DNA of 10,312 nucleotides from Caryophanales bacterium UBA3260 (GCA_002362595.1 DEUO01000129.1:1-10312), one strand, 5' to 3'; numbered from the stretch's first letter, positions 1 through 8,038 are shown. Notes: generated by a model not told the origin, from the sequence alone. Program-made: numbers and translations.

Positions 1-1607
<1,607 letters not shown>

Positions 1608-1621
<14 letters not shown>

Positions 1622-2252
1622 CTACTTTGTCCCTTCTCCCCATAAAATTTAAAGTTTCTTCTTTATCTAACTTTTTAAAAACTTTTTTTGCTTCCTCTCT
1701 TAAATCTGTATTTTCAGTATTTATAATTACAATATCAGAATTATCTATATAAAAACTTGCTGGTTTTTGAGTACTAAGTCTTGCTTTTGCTGTTTGCTCA
1801 TCTAGTCCATCTCTTTTACAAATTCTTTTTACTTGCAAATCTTCGCTTGCAACTAAAGAAATTACACTATCACAAACTTTATCTAATCCAGCTTCAAATA
1901 ACAGTGGTGCATCTATGACTGCATATTTTATTTTTGGATCTGCAAATGCTTTTATTCTTTCATATATTTCTTTTGTAATATGAGGAAATGTTATTGAATT
2001 TAACTTCTCGCGCTCTTTTTCATCATTATAAATTATATGAGCTAAAGCTCTTCTATTTAAATTTCCATCTTCTTTTAAAATCTCTTCTCCAAAAGCATTT
2101 ACTATATCTTTCAAATAGTCTGTTCCAGGAACAGATAAATCTTTTGAAACTTGATCTGCATCTACTACTTTTACATCTTCTCTTTCGTTCAAAATTTTAC
2201 TAAAAGTTGACTTTCCAGAACCAGAAGTTCCTGTAACACCTAAAATTTTCAT
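1608..2252 (-). CDS. coaE: dephospho-CoA kinase
   Basis: CoaE phosphorylates the 3'-hydroxyl of dephospho-CoA with ATP, the last step of coenzyme A synthesis in the cytosol. With the chosen start the protein has 214 residues, slightly longer than the usual ~200. It shows a Walker A loop (GTSGSGKS, residues 8-15), the DAD motif (31-33) that binds the acceptor, [10 protein letters not shown] (114-123), and a lid segment ending in RLSTQ (158-162). An in-frame ATG at 2327 would add 25 residues, but those come from inside rnhA and have no CoaE-like sequence. The ATG at 2252 puts MKILGVTG at the N terminus and has GGAGAGG nine bases upstream. It lies 19 bases after rnhA and overlaps queA by 14 bases. 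In Bacillus subtilis coaE belongs to the polA-mutM cluster (from memory); here it has moved into the queuosine operon. Confidence 0.95.
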
Positions 2253-2261
2253 ATTAAACAT

Positions 2262-2268
2262 CCTCTCC
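2262..2268 (-). promoter_or_regulatory. coaE ribosome binding site
   Basis: GGAGAGG on the minus strand, nine bases before the ATG at 2252. It selects that start over the in-frame ATG at 2261, which directly abuts this sequence, and over the ATG at 2327, which lies inside rnhA. Confidence 0.75.
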
Positions 2269-2271
2269 ATG

Positions 2272-2706
2272 TTAAATAGTTTTAATAGCGCTTGTTGCCA
2301 AAAAATCGCATCTGTTATTATACTCATTATCGCTATGACCTTTTACCTTTATAAATTCTACTTTGTGTTTTTGTACTAAACTATATAATTCTTCCCAAAG
2401 TTCTTTATTTTTAACTGGATCTTTACTAGCTGTTTTCCAATTATTTTTTTTCCAATTATATATCCAACCTTGATTAAAAGCATTTACTACATAGGCACTA
2501 TCACTATAAATTTTAACTTCACATTCTTCTTTTAGCAGTTTAAGTGCTTCTAATACTGCTGTTATTTCCATTATATTATTTGTTGTATCTTTACTTGCTC
2601 CTGAAATTTCTTTTGAAGTTTCATTATACATTAAAATAGCCCCCCATCCGCCTGGACCAGGGTTTCCTGAGCATGCTCCATCTGTATATATTGTAACTTT
2701 TTTCAT
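2272..2706 (-). CDS. rnhA: ribonuclease HI
   Basis: Type 1 RNase H cuts the RNA strand of RNA:DNA hybrids, clearing R-loops and primer remnants. The 144-residue length is close to the 155 of the E. coli enzyme. The four catalytic acids are all present: Asp9 in [13 protein letters not shown], Glu47, Asp69 in YSDSAYV and Asp134 in RCDFLA. The conserved His124 of [10 protein letters not shown] is there too. The tryptophan- and lysine-rich segment at about 81-100 is the basic handle loop that binds hybrids, found in E. coli-type enzymes. ATG at 2706 has AGGAG at 2712-2716, six bases upstream. It is the first gene of the rnhA-coaE-queA-tgt operon and is divergent from tmcAL. Confidence 0.96.
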   Translation of the reverse strand: MKKVTIYTDGACSGNPGPGGWGAILMYNETSKEISGASKDTTNNIMEITAVLEALKLLKEECEVKIYSDSAYVVNAFNQGWIYNWKKNNWKTASKDPVKNKELWEELYSLVQKHKVEFIKVKGHSDNEYNNRCDFLATSAIKTI

Positions 2707-2722
2707 AAATTCTCCTATAAAA

Positions 2723-2751
2723 TTGTCTTTTTTATAAATCTATGATATTAT
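2723..2751 (+). promoter_or_regulatory. putative tmcAL promoter, sharing its -10 bases with the opposite promoter
   Basis: On the plus strand TTGTCT (2723-2728), a 17-base spacer and TATTAT (2746-2751) form a plausible sigma-A promoter. Transcription would start near 2758, about 36 bases before the tmcAL TTG. Five of the six -10 bases are the same base pairs as the minus-strand TATAAT, because the sequence is nearly symmetric there. It is the weaker of the two promoters. Confidence 0.5.
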
Positions 2752-2775
2752 ACCAGTAAATTTAAAATATTACAA
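2747..2775 (-). promoter_or_regulatory. sigma-A-type promoter of the rnhA-coaE-queA-tgt operon
   Basis: On the minus strand there is a -35 box TTGTAA (2770-2775), a 17-base spacer, and -10 TATAAT (2747-2752) preceded by TGG (2753-2755), so an extended -10. Transcription would start near 2740, giving a leader of about 34 bases before the rnhA ATG. The match is close to consensus in every element. Confidence 0.75.
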
Positions 2776-2778
2776 TAT

Positions 2779-2788
2779 AGGTGGTGAT
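2779..2788 (+). promoter_or_regulatory. tmcAL ribosome binding site supporting a TTG start
   Basis: AGGTGGTGAT lies five bases before the TTG at 2794. No ATG or GTG in frame is as well placed, and the TmcAL N terminus begins at this codon, so the TTG start is credible. Confidence 0.7.
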
Positions 2789-2793
2789 TTATT

Positions 2794-3993
2794 TTGGATG
2801 GAATATTAGGTATAGTTTCTGAATATAATCCTTTTCATAACGGGCACATTCATCATTTAGAATTATCAAAACAATTAACTAAAACAGATTTTACTGTTGC
2901 AGTAATGAGTGGGAATTTTGTTCAACGTGGTGATACTGCATTAGTTGATAAATGGACTAGAACTGAAATGGCTCTTAAAGGTGGTATTGATTTAGTTTTA
3001 GAATTACCTACTGTTTATGCTATTTCAAGTGCTGAAAATTTTGCTGATGGCGCAATAAAAATCTTAAACAGTTTGGGAGTTGTTGATTATCTTTCTTTTG
3101 GAAGTGAAATTGGTGAAATATCTCCTCTTAATGATGTTGCATCCATTCTTTATAAAGAACCAAAAGAGTTTTCTTCTTTAATTACTGCTCAATTAAAATC
3201 TGGATTATCTTATCCTCGTGCTCGTGAAATTGCATTATCTCAGTTCTTTGGAACTTCAAAAAAATATACTGATATTTTAAATAATCCTAATAACATTCTT
3301 GGAGTTGAATATTTAAAAGCAATAAAAAAACATAGAAGTCATATAAAACCTTTAACAATAAAAAGAGATTATAGTGATTATAATAGTAAAACTGTAAAAA
3401 ATGGAATTGCTAGTGCTACTGCAATTAGAACAATGATTCAAAATAAAAAGAATGTTCACAGAGTAGTTCCTTTTGAAACATATGAATTACTTGATGAAGC
3501 AATTCAAAATGGTAAAATAATTCCTGATTTATCTGTATTTGAAAAAGAGATATTATATATTCTTAGAAAAATGACTTTATCTGAAATTGCTGCTCTTCCA
3601 GATGTTTCTGAAGGTTTAGAAAATAGAATAAAACTTGCAGCAAATACAGTTAATAATTTAAATGACTTAATTTCTAATATAAAAACCAAAAGATATACTT
3701 ATAATAAGATTAATAGAATGTTACTACATATTATAGCTGGCTTAACTAAACAAGATAATAAAAATATTAAATTAGATTATATAAAAATATTAGGATTTAA
3801 TAATCAAGGTCAATCATACTTAAATAAAATAAAAAAGGACATATCTATTCCTACTACCCCTAATAAAGATTCTTATATTTATAAATATGAATTAAAAGCT
3901 GCTTACCTTTATGAACAAGCTATAAAACAATCTCTAAATAATTATGATTCTAAAAATATTCCAACAAAAAAGAATAGTATTGATACTCAATAA
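2794..3993 (+). CDS. tmcAL: tRNA(Met) cytidine acetate ligase (TmcAL, YlbM type)
   Basis: TmcAL activates acetate with ATP and transfers it to the wobble cytidine of elongator tRNA-Met, forming ac4C34, which helps distinguish Met from Ile codons. The 399 residues are the normal length. The nucleotidyltransferase signature is clear: SEYNPFHNGH (residues 9-18, with the HxGH-type pair His15 and His18) and MSGNFVQRGD (38-47). Further family blocks are ELPTVYAISSAENFA (70-84), FGSEIGE (102-108), NNPNNILGVEYLKA (163-176) and IASATAIRTMI (205-215). The start codon is TTG at 2794; it begins directly at the conserved N terminus and is preceded by AGGTGGTGAT (2779-2788), a good match to the 16S anti-Shine-Dalgarno end. 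It is the only plus-strand gene here, divergent from rnhA and convergent with fic, and its last codons form part of a terminator. Confidence 0.94.
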   Translation: MDGILGIVSEYNPFHNGHIHHLELSKQLTKTDFTVAVMSGNFVQRGDTALVDKWTRTEMALKGGIDLVLELPTVYAISSAENFADGAIKILNSLGVVDYLSFGSEIGEISPLNDVASILYKEPKEFSSLITAQLKSGLSYPRAREIALSQFFGTSKKYTDILNNPNNILGVEYLKAIKKHRSHIKPLTIKRDYSDYNSKTVKNGIASATAIRTMIQNKKNVHRVVPFETYELLDEAIQNGKIIPDLSVFEKEILYILRKMTLSEIAALPDVSEGLENRIKLAANTVNNLNDLISNIKTKRYTYNKINRMLLHIIAGLTKQDNKNIKLDYIKILGFNNQGQSYLNKIKKDISIPTTPNKDSYIYKYELKAAYLYEQAIKQSLNNYDSKNIPTKKNSIDTQ

Positions 3994-4005
3994 CTATTCT
4001 TTTTT
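3966..4005. terminator. bidirectional Rho-independent terminator between tmcAL and fic
   Basis: AGAATAGT at 3971-3978 pairs with ACTATTCT at 3993-4000. An inner helix, 3979-3983 with 3987-3991, extends it across one bulged base (3992) to a three-base loop. Six T residues follow on the plus strand (4000-4005) and six on the minus strand (complement of 3966-3971), so it can end both convergent transcripts. It overlaps the last tmcAL codons and the fic stop codon. Confidence 0.82.
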
Positions 4006-5146
4006 ATAGTGTTAACCTTTTTATCTTACTAGTATCCAATTCATTTAATCTCTTTCCATTTAAACCAAATTCAAGATTATGAACATCATCAAACATTGAT
4101 TTCTTTGTTTCTCTAAGAGGTATTATAGTACCATCTTCAAGCATTGGTATAACCATCGTTTCATAAACTTCTTTTGCTTTCTTTTTATCATTAAACTTAT
4201 TATAAAATTCTGTAAAATCAAGAACTGTTCTATTACCTTTCATAGATAAAATATATTCCATTGTTTGATAATCTACAGTTCTCCATTTACGACCAGACAT
4301 TTCACGGAAATAATGAGTAAGGTATTCTTTTTCTAATTCTTTCTTAACATTAGTCAACATATATTTTAAAAACTTAGTAAGTTCATATCTATTTTTACAT
4401 TCTCTAATTACACGATCATAATCAGGATCAAAATTAATACCTCTATTAAATATTATATAAGGATATATCTGATTATTTAATAAATACCACATAGCTATTG
4501 TTCTACTAGTACGACCATTTATATCAAAATAAGGATGAATATATACAAAATAGAAATGCATTATCTGTGATTTTATAAAACAATCTGTTGCACTATCAAA
4601 ACTTTCAGGTATATTAACATATTGGAAGAATTCTTGCATAAAATCTTGTATCATTTCTGCTGGAACACCTTCATCCATAGTATCATCTAAACGACCACCT
4701 TGAAGAATATAAACAGGTGCAGTACGATAAAGTTCCCCCATTCTAGCTCTATCACTAGAACAAAGTAAATCTTTACTTAATATTCTATATAATTCTTTAA
4801 CATTTTCTTCTGTAATATCTTTACCTTCCAAAATATATCTATATCCATTATATAAATTTATTATTCTATTTCTTCTTTCAATATCAGAAACAGACTTAGC
4901 ATCTTCTATAACTTTCTCTATTAATGAAACAGAATCATTTATTCCTTCCACCGTATTATTAGCTTTTATTTCATGAGTAAACATTACTTTTTTAGAGAAT
5001 GTCTTATTATTTAAGAATTCTTCTCCTTTTAAGAAACTTTCAAGTTCTTCTACTAAATCAGCTAAAAACTCTCTATTAATTGTAAATAATCTACCAGTAA
5101 TTGTTTTTAAAGGTAATGCTTCTCTTCTAAAATTTAAACTTGTCAT
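4004..5146 (-). CDS. Fic family protein, probable AMP-transferase with internal inhibitory motif
   Basis: Fic enzymes usually attach AMP from ATP to hydroxyl side chains of target proteins. From the ATG at 5146 the protein has 380 residues. The layout is a Fic_N-like N-terminal region with an inhibitory-helix motif NNTVEG (63-68), a Fic core whose active site reads HPYFDINGRTSR (204-215, catalytic His204), and a C-terminal region from about 285 likely to be a winged helix. This resembles class II Fic proteins, restrained by their own N-terminal helix. Two departures from consensus stand out: Ile in place of the first Gly of the usual DGNGR, and Asn where the inhibitory motif normally has Ser or Thr. 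A TTG six codons earlier is open but has no ribosome site; AGGGGG at 5153-5158 sits six bases before the ATG. It has its own promoter. No antitoxin-like neighbour or target is evident. Confidence 0.9.
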   Translation of the reverse strand: MTSLNFRREALPLKTITGRLFTINREFLADLVEELESFLKGEEFLNNKTFSKKVMFTHEIKANNTVEGINDSVSLIEKVIEDAKSVSDIERRNRIINLYNGYRYILEGKDITEENVKELYRILSKDLLCSSDRARMGELYRTAPVYILQGGRLDDTMDEGVPAEMIQDFMQEFFQYVNIPESFDSATDCFIKSQIMHFYFVYIHPYFDINGRTSRTIAMWYLLNNQIYPYIIFNRGINFDPDYDRVIRECKNRYELTKFLKYMLTNVKKELEKEYLTHYFREMSGRKWRTVDYQTMEYILSMKGNRTVLDFTEFYNKFNDKKKAKEVYETMVIPMLEDGTIIPLRETKKSMFDDVHNLEFGLNGKRLNELDTSKIKRLTL

Positions 5147-5173
5147 AATAATCCCCCTAAACAAAGTTTTTTT

Positions 5174-5202
5174 ATTTTATCACTCTTTACTTATTTTGAC
5201 AA
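5174..5202 (-). promoter_or_regulatory. sigma-A-type promoter of fic
   Basis: On the minus strand TTGTCA (5197-5202), a 17-base spacer and TAAAAT (5174-5179) with TG one base upstream (5181-5182) form an extended -10 promoter. Transcription would begin near 5167, about 20 bases before the fic ATG. It lies just past the terminator of the preceding operon, so fic is a separate unit. Confidence 0.75.
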
Positions 5203-5220
5203 ATCAAACTTACCATCAAC

Positions 5221-5241
5221 AAAAAAACTCACATAGTGAGT
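5221..5241 (-). terminator. Rho-independent terminator of the MIF-like operon
   Basis: On the minus strand ACTCAC and GTGAGT (5236-5241 and 5227-5232) form a six-pair stem with a three-base loop, running into seven T residues (complement of 5221-5227). It begins a few bases after the stop codon at 5246. Confidence 0.8.
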
Positions 5242-5245
5242 CTTA

Positions 5246-5542
5246 CTAATCTTCTTCATACTTCATATTTATTCTTTTTAAAAATCTTATAAAATTTTTA
5301 TTAGATAAATATAGAAAATAAACTACTATTCCCATTAATATAAAACTTATTGTAAATAACACTAAACCCATCATAAAATCATAATATACTAATCCTATCC
5401 CTAATACCGATAAAATACCTAGTATTACATAAATAATATATAAATGAATAGAATATTTATAATCTTTACTACATTCTCTTTTATATTTTCTTCTTATCTC
5501 ATCTTGTTCTTTAGAAGATAACTCATGAAATACTTTTTTCAT
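5246..5542 (-). CDS. small two-helix membrane protein, function unknown
   Basis: I do not recognise this 98-residue protein. A charged N terminus (residues 1-30, rich in Lys, Arg and Glu) precedes two hydrophobic stretches at about 32-53 and 57-79 separated by a very short turn. A basic tail ending in acidic residues follows, so both ends probably face the cytoplasm. There is no signal peptide. The ATG at 5540-5542 overlaps the stop of the MIF-like gene by one base (TAATG), which points to translational coupling, and GGAG lies about ten bases upstream. It is the last gene of a three-gene operon closed by the terminator at 5221-5241. The helical-hairpin form would suit a small membrane adaptor or subunit, but nothing in the sequence says which. 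The coding call is firm because of the coupling and terminator; the function is open. Confidence 0.82.
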   Translation of the reverse strand: MKKVFHELSSKEQDEIRRKYKRECSKDYKYSIHLYIIYVILGILSVLGIGLVYYDFMMGLVLFTISFILMGIVVYFLYLSNKNFIRFLKRINMKYEED

Positions 5543-5883
5543 TAGAAATTAACTCCATTAAATCCCCAATTATCAAATTCACCATAGCTTACATATATAT
5601 TATTACTATCTATACCTAATTCTTCATTTAATATGTTAGTAACTTCTCTTGTCATATTATTAAAACTTTCTCTAGTTCCATGACCATATATCTTTATATC
5701 TACATATGCAATTAAGCGATTACTATCTCCTCCAAAATACATATTACATTCTGGTACGAATTCCAACATTAACCAATCTTCGCTTTTACCTAGTAAGCTA
5801 ATTGCTCTTCCCAATCTTTCTTTTATTCTAAGTTCCTTTTCTTTATCTATTTTAACATTTGTTCTTGTTTGTATATAAGGCAT
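5542..5883 (-). CDS. MIF-family (macrophage migration inhibitory factor-like) tautomerase
   Basis: This 113-residue protein aligns along its whole length with the MIF / D-dopachrome tautomerase family (115 residues in humans). Pro2 would become the N-terminal catalytic base after methionine removal. The MPYIQTRTNV start, Lys33 (Lys32 in mature MIF numbering, an active-site residue), EFVPECNMYFGGDS (41-54), and the closing NNIYVSY...NWGFNG region all match. Such proteins form trimers and convert keto/enol forms of aromatic pyruvates in vitro; the physiological substrate in bacteria is generally unknown. There is no signal peptide, so a cytosolic location is most likely. It has AGGAG about seven bases before ATG, formed by the last codons of the upstream gene two bases away, and its own stop overlaps the next start. 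Its partners are two membrane proteins. Family placement is confident; role and substrate are not. Confidence 0.9.
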   Translation of the reverse strand: MPYIQTRTNVKIDKEKELRIKERLGRAISLLGKSEDWLMLEFVPECNMYFGGDSNRLIAYVDIKIYGHGTRESFNNMTREVTNILNEELGIDSNNIYVSYGEFDNWGFNGVNF

Positions 5884-5885
5884 TA

Positions 5886-6512
5886 TTATCTCCTCATCTT
5901 TCTATCTTCATCTTTACGCATTATTACTGAAGTAAGTATAAATATTGCTGTTAATAAAAGTGCTAACGAAACTACTACAAAAGCAACATAATTAACATTA
6001 TCTTCAACATATTTATTAACTTCTCTATTACTTACTTCTGTCTTATAACCATTTATTTCTTCACACATTTTTTTATCACCTAATACTATTTCATTGCCTA
6101 AAATATTTAAAGTACTAGGATATTCACCATTAAATTCAATTCTAATCCCAAATGATGCTATTATATCTTTTCTTTTAACTGGAGCATCATTAGATACAGA
6201 ATAATAAATATTACTATTATTATTTCCATCTCTAAGCGTATCTATAACTACATTATCTACAATATCACTTTTTAACTTAACAATCTCATACTCATAATCA
6301 CTTATGTTCTCTATCATTCCAAACTTATTCTGTTTTATTAACTTAGATATTACTCCATCATTAAGTACCACAACATTTATAGGTATTTCTGTTGTATTAC
6401 GTGAAACAATATGACACTTATCTGTAACACTTGTAAATTCAAAACTATTTTTAGCTAAAACTCCTCCCGGTAATATTATTAAAATAACTAATAAAATAAG
6501 ATAACGCTTCAT
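5886..6512 (-). CDS. exported single-pass membrane protein, function unknown
   Basis: I do not recognise this family. From ATG at 6512 the product has 208 residues. It starts with a typical signal peptide (basic MKR, hydrophobic core, likely cleavage after VLA at about residue 20). A polar domain of about 150 residues follows, with two cysteines (33 and 150) that could form a disulphide outside the membrane. A hydrophobic segment at about 173-198 and a charged tail RKDEDRKMRR make it a type I membrane protein with most of its mass outside. A GTG four codons earlier has no ribosome site, whereas GGGTGG (6517-6522) precedes the ATG. It is the first gene of the operon with the MIF-like protein and the two-helix protein, two bases before the former. 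An extracellular ligand-binding or adhesion role is possible but not shown. Confidence 0.82.
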   Translation of the reverse strand: MKRYLILLVILIILPGGVLAKNSFEFTSVTDKCHIVSRNTTEIPINVVVLNDGVISKLIKQNKFGMIENISDYEYEIVKLKSDIVDNVVIDTLRDGNNNSNIYYSVSNDAPVKRKDIIASFGIRIEFNGEYPSTLNILGNEIVLGDKKMCEEINGYKTEVSNREVNKYVEDNVNYVAFVVVSLALLLTAIFILTSVIMRKDEDRKMRR

Positions 6513-6528
6513 AAAACCACCCACTTTT

Positions 6529-6537
6529 ATTATATCA
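6529..6537 (-). promoter_or_regulatory. extended -10 promoter of the MIF-like operon
   Basis: On the minus strand TGATATAAT (TATAAT at 6529-6534, TG at 6536-6537) is an ideal extended -10. No good -35 is present 16-18 bases upstream, where the terminator hairpin of the previous operon lies. Transcription from here would start near 6522, leaving a leader of only about 10 bases that begins at the GGGTGG ribosome site. Confidence 0.6.
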
Positions 6538-6561
6538 AAAAAAGTCCCAATATGGAACTTT
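6537..6561 (-). terminator. Rho-independent terminator of the polA-mutM-lipoprotein operon
   Basis: On the minus strand AAAGTTCC (6554-6561) pairs with GGGACTTT (6541-6548) through eight pairs including one G-T, with a five-base loop. The run continues into seven T residues (complement of 6537-6543). It lies about 15 bases past the lipoprotein stop at 6576. Confidence 0.8.
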
Positions 6562-6575
6562 CTTCTTGTTTATAA

Positions 6576-7208
6576 CTATTCTAAATTCTTCATTTTCTTT
6601 TCTATATCTTTTATATCAATCTTATTATTTAAACTTATATTAATATTTTTACCATTACAAATAATTTTAACATTAAAATCATATACTTTATCTCTTCTAC
6701 TTAAATCATATAATTCTTTAGATAGATTAGATAACTCTGATTTATCATTAATAATTAATTTAAACTCATAACCGGGAGTATATTTATATAAATCTATTTC
6801 TTTCTTAGTATCTTCAAACTTAATCTTATCATTATCTTTAAATTCTTCTTCTAATACTTTTTTAACTATTATATTTCCATAATCAGTACTAAAACTATAA
6901 TGTCTTGTTGGAATAGCATCAGATACTTCCCAATATGTTGCCATTTTAAACTCTACAGGCTTATCTTCTACTGTCTTAACAGTAAACTCCTCATATCGGT
7001 ATCCTTTATCACTCTGTGAGTACTTATAATACTCTGTAGAAGACTTAGTTACTTCTATTTCTATATCTTCACCATATTTTTCTTTAAATGATTCTATAGC
7101 AAACTTTTTAGGATCAGTAGAATTAATCTTATCTTGTTCTGTCTCTCCACATCCACTTATTAAAAATAAACTAATAATTAATATAATAAAAGTTAAAACT
7201 CTCTTCAT
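6576..7208 (-). CDS. predicted lipoprotein, function unknown
   Basis: From ATG at 7208 the product has 210 residues: a basic start, a hydrophobic stretch, and the lipobox LISGC with Cys20 as the lipid-attachment site. This predicts anchoring to the outer face of the membrane. The remainder is polar, rich in Lys, Glu and Asp, without cysteines or motifs I know until a lone Cys near the C terminus; I cannot place it in a family. An in-frame ATG at 7232 would add eight residues overlapping mutM; AGAGGG at 7214-7219 favours 7208. It starts 11 bases after mutM and is followed by a terminator, so it is the last gene of the polA operon. Its position there need not mean a DNA-related role; small secreted proteins often ride on housekeeping operons. 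Confidence 0.84.
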   Translation of the reverse strand: MKRVLTFIILIISLFLISGCGETEQDKINSTDPKKFAIESFKEKYGEDIEIEVTKSSTEYYKYSQSDKGYRYEEFTVKTVEDKPVEFKMATYWEVSDAIPTRHYSFSTDYGNIIVKKVLEEEFKDNDKIKFEDTKKEIDLYKYTPGYEFKLIINDKSELSNLSKELYDLSRRDKVYDFNVKIICNGKNINISLNNKIDIKDIEKKMKNLE

Positions 7209-7219
7209 TTTATCCCTCT

Positions 7220-8038
7220 TTACTTCTGACATTTAGAACAATAATAAGTACTTCTTCCTCCAACAACAATTCTCTTTATTATTGTTCCACAAACTTTACA
7301 ATTCTCATCTTCCCTTTTATGAACCATTAAATTCTGTTGAAATCTTCCCGTAACACCTAAACTAGATGTATAACTTCTAATTGTTGTTCCTCCACATTTA
7401 ATAGCTTCCGTTATAATATTCTTAGAACTATCTACTATTCTCTGGCATTCTTCTATAGTAATATCTACTCCTAATTTTAATGGATTAATATTTGAAGCAA
7501 ATAACACTTCATCAGCATATATATTACCTAATCCTGATATAATCGTTTGATCAAGTAATAAAGCCTTCATAGGTAATCTTTTTTTCTTTAGCTTTTCATA
7601 TAAATATTCCTTAGTAAGATTATCATCTATTGGTTCTATTCCTTGTTTTCTTATTCCTTCATAAGTATCTATCTTATCTTTAGGAACTAAAGCCATACGT
7701 CCAAACTTTCTTGTATCATGATATCTTAAATCTGTTCCATCTTCAAACTCAAATATAACATGTTCATGTTTATTTATTTCTTCATCATGGTTCTTAATAA
7801 AGTATTTACCTTCCATTCTTAAATGACTACATAAATAATAATCACCTATTTCAAATATCAAGTATTTACCTTTTCTTAAAATATCACTAAATTCTAACCC
7901 CACTAAATTCTTTTTAAATTCATCTAAATCTGTTTCAATTATTCTTTCATATAAAACATTAACGTTTTTTATTCTTTTGTTTAGTATTCTTCTTTTTAGT
8001 GTTTGTCTTACTGTTTCCACTTCTGCTATTTCTGGCAT
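7220..8038 (-). CDS. mutM: formamidopyrimidine-DNA glycosylase (Fpg/MutM)
   Basis: MutM removes oxidised purines such as 8-oxoguanine opposite C and nicks the abasic site through its lyase activity. The 272 residues are the usual length. Pro2 and Glu3 of MPEIAEVETV are the catalytic pair (Ala5 replaces the common Pro). Lys58 in RKGKYLIF matches the conserved Lys57 of the mature E. coli enzyme, and Met74 and Arg110 match the void-filling residues. The helix-two-turn-helix is at about 163-186 (GLGNIYADEVLF), followed by GGTTIRSYTS (216-225). The zinc finger is complete: Cys247, Cys250, Cys267 and Cys270, with Arg262 in GGRSTYYC. The start is fixed by the need for Pro2; AGGAG lies about 11 bases upstream. 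Its first 80 bases overlap the end of the CDF-like gene in another frame. It is in one operon with polA. Confidence 0.96.
   Translation of the reverse strand: MPEIAEVETVRQTLKRRILNKRIKNVNVLYERIIETDLDEFKKNLVGLEFSDILRKGKYLIFEIGDYYLCSHLRMEGKYFIKNHDEEINKHEHVIFEFEDGTDLRYHDTRKFGRMALVPKDKIDTYEGIRKQGIEPIDDNLTKEYLYEKLKKKRLPMKALLLDQTIISGLGNIYADEVLFASNINPLKLGVDITIEECQRIVDSSKNIITEAIKCGGTTIRSYTSSLGVTGRFQQNLMVHKREDENCKVCGTIIKRIVVGGRSTYYCSKCQK

Noticed and set aside
1988..2203. Leu-rich plus-strand reading frame opposite coaE
   Set aside because: Low-complexity antisense of a conserved gene; no start signal or family resemblance.
2253..2327. A 25-residue N-terminal extension of coaE
   Set aside because: It is an out-of-frame reading of the rnhA 3' end, has no CoaE similarity, and a good ribosome site serves the ATG at 2252.
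2707..2793. A preQ1 or other riboswitch before the queuosine operon
   Set aside because: The predicted leader before rnhA is only about 34 bases, A/T-rich, with no stem-loop or conserved aptamer bases.
3504..3689. Minus-strand reading frame inside tmcAL
   Set aside because: Antisense of conserved coding sequence with no supporting signal.
3994..4010. A compositional boundary between the left genes and the fic-to-polA region
   Set aside because: A hand sample of lysine codons (AAG versus AAA) in tgt, the start of fic and the end of polA did not separate the two sides clearly; a full codon count would be needed.
4004..5245. fic as part of a toxin-antitoxin pair
   Set aside because: No small partner gene lies on either side; the gene has its own promoter and terminator and carries its own inhibitory motif.
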